Assembly: GCA_016871755.1 (NCBI GenBank) | Contig: VHCJ01000001.1 | Coordinates: 206,478 to 270,477 of the forward strand | Reading direction: 5' to 3' | DNA length: 64,000 nucleotides | Origin: Verrucomicrobiota bacterium | GTDB lineage: Bacteria; Verrucomicrobiota; Verrucomicrobiia; Opitutales; Opitutaceae | In this document: positions 58,376 through 64,000 of the stretch, piece by piece | How the letters are laid out: every line of letters begins with the position of its first letter | Numbering within the stretch: the stretch's first letter is position 1 | The notes under the pieces: model-generated | What the model saw: only the letters and a program-made list of their open reading frames with translations | Databases searched by the model: none | What the model was told of the DNA's origin: nothing | Position numbers and translations under genes: made by a program

Positions 58376-58690
58376 TCATTCCGTCAGGTCCGTCACGCCT
58401 TCCACCTCGACGACCGCAATCTCGTCGTGCAACGACTGGAGCACCGGGTTGGCCGTGGCCAGCACCGTCCCCACCGCCAGCAACGACGCCGCGCCGAGGG
58501 CCCGGAGGGAGAAGGCATCCAGCGACGCGATCAGGCCGCGCTCGCGGCCGGGAACCACCCCGGCCAGGGCCACCACCCGGGTCGCAAAGCCCGGCGGCGC
58601 TTCCCACCCACGGCCCGACGGTGCCTCCGGCGCCCGCCGCGCCAAGGCCACCAATCGCTGCCACGACTCTTCTCGTTTGTGTGTGCTCAT
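58376..58690 (-). CDS. Anti-sigma-like single-TM protein
   Basis: A 104-residue protein with a cytosolic N terminus and one TM (about 60-80, FSLRALGAASLLAVGTVLATA). No zinc-binding anti-sigma motif is seen. It overlaps the ECF sigma gene by four bases, the usual place for the cognate anti-sigma factor. Confidence 0.6.
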   Translation of the reverse strand: MSTHKREESWQRLVALARRAPEAPSGRGWEAPPGFATRVVALAGVVPGRERGLIASLDAFSLRALGAASLLAVGTVLATANPVLQSLHDEIAVVEVEGVTDLTE

Positions 58691-59283
58691 CGACGTTCCG
58701 ACTTTTCCAGCTGCTTGAACAATTTCTGCAGTTTCCGCCGGGCCCGGAAAGCCCGAACCTTGATCAGCGGGGCGTTCCAGCCCGTCTGGGCCGCAATCTC
58801 TGCAATCGATTTCTGCTCCAAATCCAGCAGGCGGATCACCAGTTGATCCTCCGGCTTGAGCTCGCCCAGGAGCCGCTCCACCAACTCCCGCGCCGCCAGC
58901 GCATCATCCGGCGTCGCCTCCCGCTCGTTCGCCAGCACTGCATCCAAAACATCCGCCTCCTGCTCCGAGAGGTCCGCCCAACGGAACTCCGGCCGCCGCT
59001 GCTGCTGGCGTAGGTGGTCGATGCAGGTCGTCAGCGCAATCCGCGAGACCCAATGCGTAAAGGGCACCGCCCCTTGAAACTGGTCCATCCGCGTGAACAT
59101 CTTCAGGAAAACCTCCTGCGCCAAGTCTTCCTCCGCCATCCGCCGGGGCAGACGCCCGCGGATGATGCGCAATACCAAGGGGTAAAGATGCTCCACCAAT
59201 TCCCGGGCCGCCCGCTGATCCCCCGCCCGGACACGGACCAAGCAGCCCGACAGGTCGAAGTCGGGTTCAGCAGGGTCGGACAT
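58687..59283 (-). CDS. ECF-subfamily RNA polymerase sigma factor
   Basis: A 198-residue sigma factor. Region 2 is LYPLVLRIIRGRLPRRMAEE and EDLAQEVFLKMFTRMDQFQG; region 4 is LLGELKPEDQLVIRLLDLEQ and KSIAEIAAQTGWNAPLIKVR. It is first of three overlapping genes and divergent from leuA with about 400 bases between starts. It likely controls its own operon. Confidence 0.9.
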   Translation of the reverse strand: MSDPAEPDFDLSGCLVRVRAGDQRAARELVEHLYPLVLRIIRGRLPRRMAEEDLAQEVFLKMFTRMDQFQGAVPFTHWVSRIALTTCIDHLRQQQRRPEFRWADLSEQEADVLDAVLANEREATPDDALAARELVERLLGELKPEDQLVIRLLDLEQKSIAEIAAQTGWNAPLIKVRAFRARRKLQKLFKQLEKSERR

Positions 59284-59441
59284 GCCGCGATCGAAGGGTT
59301 GAAGCGCACCGAGGGCAAGACGACGCTCCCCGCCCCCTGGTTACAGCCATCCGGTGCCCTTCGCCCGGTTTTCAGCGGGATAAAGCAATGGAAAACAAGA
59401 GCTTGGGCGGAAGGAGCCGCGATCTCAGCCGGAGGAGCCAC

Positions 59442-59470
59442 TTGACTTCCCGCGGACGCGGACCGATAAC
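59442..59470 (+). promoter_or_regulatory. Promoter of leuA
   Basis: TTGACT (59442-59447) and GATAAC (59465-59470) are separated by exactly 17 bases, matching consensus at 5 of 6 and 4 of 6. This predicts a start near 59477 and a leader of about 208 bases before leuA. Confidence 0.6.
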
Positions 59471-59513
59471 CCTTTCAGATGCGACACCTCGGGCAGGCGC
59501 TTCGACTTACCTA

Positions 59514-59634
59514 GACGCACGGTCCCACGGGCCCCGTGAGGGCCTGATCGTGCGTCCTGCCTACCCGCCCCCGTCCGCCCGCCGTTTGGAGTTCCGTCTC
59601 CCCGCCGCGTTCGCGTGTTCCACGCGCCGTTTTT
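59514..59634 (+). promoter_or_regulatory. leuA leader: hairpin and terminator-like element
   Basis: In the predicted leader, GACGCACG (59514-59521) pairs with CGTGCGTC (59549-59556), enclosing CCCACGG/CCGTG(A)GGG with one bulge. Further on, CGCGTG-TTC-CACGCG (59612-59626) is a perfect 6-bp stem followed by CCG then T5 (59630-59634), a weak intrinsic terminator about 50 bases before the leuA start. Nothing else on the plus strand needs terminating here, so attenuation of leuA is a reasonable hypothesis. No leucine-rich leader peptide was found. Confidence 0.45.
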
Positions 59635-59684
59635 CGCATCTTCCCCCCATTACGTTCCCCGTTAGCCTGAATCCACCTTCGTCC

Positions 59685-61349
59685 ATGCAGTCCGCCCCCG
59701 TCACCAAGTACCGTCCGTTCCCGGTCGCCTCGCTGCCCCAGCGGCAGTGGCCCAGCCGGGTGCTGTCCCAACCGCCGCGTTGGTGCAGCGTCGACCTCCG
59801 CGACGGCAACCAAGCCCTCGCACAACCGATGAGCGTCGAGGAAAAGCTCGAGATGTTCGAGTTGCTGGTCGGCATCGGCTTCAAGGAGATCGAGGTCGGC
59901 TTTCCCTCCGCCTCGCAGATCGAATTCGATTTCTGCCGCCGGCTCATCGAGGAAAATCGGATCCCGGAGGACGTGACGCTCCAGATCCTCTGCCAGTGCC
60001 GTGAGGACCTGATCGTGCGTTCGCTCGAGGCGCTGCGCGGCGCCCGCCGCGTCATCTTCCACCTCTACAATTCCACGTCGCCGGCGCAGCGGAAGTACGT
60101 CTTCAACGCCAGCCGCGAAGACATCATCCGCATCGCCACCCGCGGCATCGGCTGGCTGAAGCAGCACGGCCAGTCCCTGATCGACGCCGGCACCGACCTG
60201 CGGCTGGAGTACTCCCCGGAGAGCTTCACCAGCACCGAACTCGAATTCGCCCTTGAAATCTGCGAGGCGGTGACCGACGCATGGGGACCGACGCCCGCAT
60301 CGAAGATCATCCTCAACCTCCCCGCCACCGTCGAGTACGCCAGCCCGAACGTCCACGCCGACCAGATCGAATGGATGTGCACGCACCTGACGCGGCGCGA
60401 CCTGACGATCGTCTCGCTGCACACCCACAATGATCGCGGCACCGGCGTCGCGGCGAGCGAGCTGGCGCTGCTGGCCGGCGCCGACCGGGTTGAGGGCACG
60501 CTCTTCGGCAACGGCGAACGCACGGGCAACCTCGACATCGTGACCCTCGCCCTGAACCTGTACACGCAGGGGGTTCATCCCGGCCTCGATTTCGGCGACC
60601 TGCCGCGGATCCGCGAGGTCTACGAGCGCACCACGCGCATGGAGGTGCATCCGCGCCATCCCTACGCCGGCGACCTCGTCTTCACCGCCTTCTCGGGTTC
60701 CCATCAGGACGCGATCAAGAAGTCGTGGGCGCTGCAGCCGCCGGATGCCCCGTGGGACGTCCTCTACATCCCGATCGATCCCGCCGACATCGGGCGCAGC
60801 TACAAGGCGATCATCCGGATCAATTCGCAGTCGGGCAAGGGAGGCGTCGCCTACGTGCTCGAGCAGGAATTCGGCTACCAACTCCCGAAGCTCATGCACA
60901 AGGAGATCGGCCGCACCATCAACACGCTCGCCGACTCCACCGGCCGGGAGCTCACGCCGCAGGAAATCCACGCCGCCTTCGCGCGCGACTACATCGAGCG
61001 CACCTCACCGGTGGCGCTCGGCGAATTCCGCACCATCGAGCGCGGGAGCAGCGTCACCTGCCAGGCCGAGCTCACCGTGAGCGGTCGCTCGCATGTGGTG
61101 TCCGGCACCGGCAACGGGCCGATCGACGCCTTCGTCCACGCGCTCCGCGAGGCCGGGCTGCCTCCGTTCGAACTGCTGAGCTACTCCGAGCACTCGCTTG
61201 GCAGCGGGGCGCAGGCGCGCGCGGTCAGCTACATCCAGATCAAGGCAGCATCGGGCCATGCGTTCTTCGGCGCCGGGATCGACACGAACATCGAGCTGGC
61301 ATCGATCAAGGCGATCGTCAGCGCCCTTAATCGTTCGCTCGCCGGCTGA
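59685..61349 (+). CDS. leuA: 2-isopropylmalate synthase
   Basis: A 554-residue LeuA of the long type (LeuA2-like). RWCSVDLRDGNQALAQPMS gives the catalytic DLRDGNQ motif with Arg and Asp, LHTHNDRGTGVAASELALLAGADRVEGTLFGNGERTGN provides the metal-binding HxH (LHTHND), and the C-terminal regulatory (LeuA dimer) domain from about 430 is complete. First step of leucine synthesis from 2-oxoisovalerate. Start ATG after a pyrimidine leader. Confidence 0.95.
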   Translation: MQSAPVTKYRPFPVASLPQRQWPSRVLSQPPRWCSVDLRDGNQALAQPMSVEEKLEMFELLVGIGFKEIEVGFPSASQIEFDFCRRLIEENRIPEDVTLQILCQCREDLIVRSLEALRGARRVIFHLYNSTSPAQRKYVFNASREDIIRIATRGIGWLKQHGQSLIDAGTDLRLEYSPESFTSTELEFALEICEAVTDAWGPTPASKIILNLPATVEYASPNVHADQIEWMCTHLTRRDLTIVSLHTHNDRGTGVAASELALLAGADRVEGTLFGNGERTGNLDIVTLALNLYTQGVHPGLDFGDLPRIREVYERTTRMEVHPRHPYAGDLVFTAFSGSHQDAIKKSWALQPPDAPWDVLYIPIDPADIGRSYKAIIRINSQSGKGGVAYVLEQEFGYQLPKLMHKEIGRTINTLADSTGRELTPQEIHAAFARDYIERTSPVALGEFRTIERGSSVTCQAELTVSGRSHVVSGTGNGPIDAFVHALREAGLPPFELLSYSEHSLGSGAQARAVSYIQIKAASGHAFFGAGIDTNIELASIKAIVSALNRSLAG

Positions 61350-62495
61350 TCAGACCCGGCCGAGACGGCTGAAGAGCCAACCGGCTAGTCCGAGGAACAT
61401 CAGCGAAGGCGCCCACAGCAGGAGGTCCGGCCGCAGCTCGGGTCGGCCCTCCAGCCAGCCCACGCAGACGCTGAGGAAGTAGTAGCCCATCACGAGGACG
61501 AGCGCGACGCCGAGGTTCGCCGAGGTTTCCTTGCGCGAGACCTTGATGCCCAACGGAACCGCGAGGAACGCGAACGCAAACACCGCGAGCGCGGTGGAGC
61601 CCTTTTCGCTGAGGGCGAAGGCCACCTTCATCTGGCTCTTCCGGGTCGCCACGGGATCCACTCCCGGCTCCGCCGCCACGGCCGCCAAGCGAGCCTCTTC
61701 CGCCCGGAGCTCCGACAACGTCATCCACGCCAGCTTCTTCTGCACGCTGCGCCGACCAAAGAGCGTCTCAAGATGCAGCTCAATGGGGAATTCCTCCGCG
61801 AAAAGCGGCGAGACCGGCACGGAAAAGTCCTCCGGGCGATCCGACTTGCGCGCCTCGATGTTCACCCGCCGCAGCCGCAGCACGAGCAGGCCGTCGTCCT
61901 CCCGGTACTCCACCACCCCGGAGGCCGCCCGGCCCGACCGCTTGACGCGGCTCTCGCGGTCCAGCTCCCACATCCACACGTCGCTGAGTTCGTTTCCTTT
62001 CTTCTCCCCGACGTAGAGCACGACGCCCGGGAAGTCGCGGATGAAAGTCTTGGGGACAATGAAGCTCAACGGGTTCCGCTGCACCGCCTTCGCCAGCGTC
62101 TCCTTGTAGAGCGCCCGTGCCCGCGGCATGTACTCGTAATTGACCGCCGCCGAAAGCGCCGCCGCAAGCGCGCCCAGAAACAGAATGGGGCGGGCCACGT
62201 AAAGGAGGCTGAGCCCCGCCGCCCGCATCGCCGTGATCTCATGCTGCGCCGACATCCGGCCCAACACCAGCAGCACCCCGGTCAGGATGCCCATCGGCAA
62301 CGCGTACGCCGCCACGAACGGCCCCAGCAACGCCAGCAGGGTCAGCGCCGTTTCCGCCTCCAACTGACCGCTCAAGACCAACGGCAACAGGTCCTTCAGG
62401 GCGTTGCCCAGCACGAGCACGAACCCGAACAACCCGACCGCACCCGCGCAGGCGATCAGCACACTGAAGAAGAGGTGACGGTGGAGCAGCGACAT
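61350..62495 (-). CDS. LptF/LptG-family LPS export permease
   Basis: A 381-residue YjgP/YjgQ permease: TM helices at about 10-30, 52-75 and 98-120, a periplasmic beta-jellyroll (about 130-265), then three C-terminal helices. MRAAGLSLLYVARPIL is the coupling region. It works with LptB (49687) to extract LPS. F versus G cannot be told from one copy. Its 3' end meets leuA convergently. Confidence 0.87.
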   Translation of the reverse strand: MSLLHRHLFFSVLIACAGAVGLFGFVLVLGNALKDLLPLVLSGQLEAETALTLLALLGPFVAAYALPMGILTGVLLVLGRMSAQHEITAMRAAGLSLLYVARPILFLGALAAALSAAVNYEYMPRARALYKETLAKAVQRNPLSFIVPKTFIRDFPGVVLYVGEKKGNELSDVWMWELDRESRVKRSGRAASGVVEYREDDGLLVLRLRRVNIEARKSDRPEDFSVPVSPLFAEEFPIELHLETLFGRRSVQKKLAWMTLSELRAEEARLAAVAAEPGVDPVATRKSQMKVAFALSEKGSTALAVFAFAFLAVPLGIKVSRKETSANLGVALVLVMGYYFLSVCVGWLEGRPELRPDLLLWAPSLMFLGLAGWLFSRLGRV

Positions 62496-62783
62496 CCGCG
62501 GGTCTGCCTACCCTCCCACAGCGTTCCATTCGTCCCCCGAGGTCAATCCCTCTCACCATCCCGCGCGGCCGGCCCGCTTCCCCCCAACGCCGCCTACCCC
62601 GGCCGCCACGGTCGCGTTCGAACGCTCCCGCTCGGTCCCCCCGTCCCGCCGCCCCGCCGCCCTATCGCGCTGTCGCGCCGGCGACCACCCAGCCAACACC
62701 GCTCCCCACGCCTCGTCCGCTCGGGACCCGATCCGCGGTTGGCTCTAGACGCAGCGCCCTCAGTCGACGATACTTCAGGCTTC

Positions 62784-63902
62784 ATGCGGTTCGTTCCCAC
62801 CCTCCCCCCGCTCACCGGAGAGACCCTCGAGTCCCTCAGCGAGCGCCTGCGCGAGCGCGGCGAACCCCCGTTCCGCGCCCGTCAGATCCTCGACTGGGTC
62901 TACAAGAAGCGAGCCCGCTCCTGGGATGAGATGACCAACCTCTCGAAGGACCTCCGCGCTTGGCTCGCGCAGACCTTCGACCTGCTCCCCGCCTCCCTCC
63001 TCCACGGCAAGCAGTCCACCGACGTCACCGACAAGCTGCTGCTGGAACTCCGCGACCAGTCCCTCATCGAGACCGTCATCATCCGCGCCCCGCAGGAGGG
63101 CGTGGGGCTGGAACACTCGCGCAAGACCATCTGCATTTCCACGCAGGTCGGTTGCGCCATGGCCTGCGCGTTCTGCGCCTCCGGTCTCGCCGGCCTCAAG
63201 CGCGACCTCTCCGCCGGCGAGATCGTCGCCCAACTCCTTCACGTCTGCTACCGCGAGGATCCGCTCACCGCCCGCGCCGACCGCGAACTGGCGTCCTTCG
63301 ACAACATCGTCGTCATGGGCATGGGCGAGCCGCTCGCCAACTACGACAACCTCATCCGCGCCCTCACCATCCTGAACGCCGATTGGGGCCTCGGCTTCGG
63401 CGCCCGCCGCATCACCGTCTCCACCAGCGGGCTCGTCCCCAAGATCCTCAAGCTCGCCGACGAACCCCTCGGTTTCCGCCTCGCCATCTCCCTCCACGGC
63501 GCCACCGACGAGGTCCGCGAGAAGATCATGCCGGTCAACAAGGCCTTTCCCCTCGCCAAGCTGCTGCCCGCCATCCGCACCTTCTCCGAAAAGCACGGCC
63601 GCATGGTCACGCTGGAATTCATCCTCATCGAGGAGATCAACGACTCCCTCGAGCAGGCCGAGCACCTGCGCGACATCGCCCGCGACCTCCACGCGCACGT
63701 CAACCTCATCCCCTACAACCGCGTCGAGGGTCTGCCATGGAAGCGGCCCAGCATCGCCCGCCAGGAGCGCTTTGCCGACGTGCTTCGGGCCGCGCGGATT
63801 CCGGTGACGCTGCGGCGCGAGAAGGGGCACGACATCGACGCCGCCTGCGGTCAACTGCGCCTGCGCACGGAAAAGGACCGCGCCGCCTTGGTCCCAGCCT
63901 GA
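62784..63902 (+). CDS. rlmN: Dual-specificity RNA methyltransferase RlmN
   Basis: A 372-residue radical-SAM enzyme. The 4Fe-4S motif CAMACAFC uses Cys124, 128 and 131; Cys117 (TICIST) and the cysteine in DAACGQLR are the methyl-carrier and C-terminal catalytic cysteines. MGMGEPLANYDNL binds SAM. It methylates A2503 of 23S rRNA and A37 of some tRNAs. The gene is complete before the poly-C end. Confidence 0.95.
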   Translation: MRFVPTLPPLTGETLESLSERLRERGEPPFRARQILDWVYKKRARSWDEMTNLSKDLRAWLAQTFDLLPASLLHGKQSTDVTDKLLLELRDQSLIETVIIRAPQEGVGLEHSRKTICISTQVGCAMACAFCASGLAGLKRDLSAGEIVAQLLHVCYREDPLTARADRELASFDNIVVMGMGEPLANYDNLIRALTILNADWGLGFGARRITVSTSGLVPKILKLADEPLGFRLAISLHGATDEVREKIMPVNKAFPLAKLLPAIRTFSEKHGRMVTLEFILIEEINDSLEQAEHLRDIARDLHAHVNLIPYNRVEGLPWKRPSIARQERFADVLRAARIPVTLRREKGHDIDAACGQLRLRTEKDRAALVPA

Positions 63903-63950
63903 GCCGCGGCCGCCACCTACACCCCAGCGCCAAAACGTCCTGCGCGATCT

Positions 63951-63998
63951 CCCCCCCCCCCCCCCCCCCACCCCCCCCCCCCCCCCCCCCCCCCACCC
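63951..63998. repeat. Terminal poly-C tract (probable artefact)
   Basis: The window's last 48 or so bases are C except for two isolated A. The texture equals that at 827-944. It probably marks a contig end or a dark-cycle artefact, not biology. Confidence 0.8.
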
Positions 63999-64000
63999 AA

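Noticed and set aside
59388..59684. Leucine leader peptide or T-box before leuA
   Set aside because: No leucine-codon run and no T-box consensus could be found in the leader.

Overview
The window is GC-rich bacterial chromosome and most likely comes from a Verrucomicrobiota member of the Opitutales/Opitutaceae type. The evidence is indirect: a Minf_1886-type protein (27813-28253) known mainly from Verrucomicrobia and Planctomycetes, a TonB/ExbB/ExbD operon followed by a TPR protein and two membrane-anchored coiled-coil proteins, an Lpt/KdsC set showing a Gram-negative LPS outer membrane, HPr kinase, GatCAB, and starts that almost all follow pyrimidine-rich leaders rather than Shine-Dalgarno sequences. 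There is no 16S gene in the window to confirm this. Both a tract at 827-944 and the right end (63951-63998) are nearly pure C, which looks like a sequencing or assembly artefact.

Layout. 1-5235 is accessory: a MazEF-type toxin-antitoxin pair with a clear palindromic operator, a DapA-family lyase, a decayed IS110 transposase beside an unknown gene, a Nudix and a LOG-family gene, and a DUF5615/DUF433 pair. 5236-9830 holds a PhnDCE-type ABC transporter behind a Fur-box-like palindrome, then gluQ and mogA. 10001-13728 is a divergent cluster: a CoA-transferase and a solute-binding-like protein without a signal peptide on one side, an IclR regulator and a MaoC hydratase on the other. 13831-24190 is a mixed set (MazG-like, bile-acid/sodium symporter family, Hsp20, rlmJ, Nudix, DUF192, peptidase M24, hldE-type kinase, mutM, tlyA, nadK). 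24476-31105 holds an EF-hand protein, an M16 peptidase, a Minf_1886 protein, a Fur-family regulator lacking most metal ligands, an exported Fe/Mn superoxide dismutase and an exported TIM-barrel isomerase-like protein.

31131-40570 is translation machinery, nearly all on the minus strand: rpmI-rplT, pheS-pheT, gatC-gatA-gatB, a threonine-dehydratase-like enzyme, and on the plus strand three clustered tRNAs (Lys-CTT, Thr-TGT, Gln-CTG). 40949-45755 is the exbB-exbD-exbD-tonB-TPR-coiled coil-coiled coil operon, closed by a strong terminator. 45885-52340 holds a fused 2-oxoacid dehydrogenase E1, then kdsC-lptC-lptA-lptB, hprK and rph. 52514-55249 is a CII-like regulator divergent from sucCD. 55423-59283 holds a serine hydrolase, a small HTH/unknown two-gene cassette, the SRP RNA and an ECF sigma/anti-sigma-like/Spy-like cassette. 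59685-63902 is leuA with a promoter and hairpin-bearing leader, an LptF/LptG permease and rlmN.

Much of the region is housekeeping. The parts least explained by known systems are the TonB operon with its two paralogous coiled-coil proteins, the degenerate Fur protein with its TTGC/GCAA operator array shared with an EF-hand gene, the Fur-box-like site in front of a phosphonate-type transporter, the CoA-transferase/solute-binding-protein cluster, and the leuA leader.
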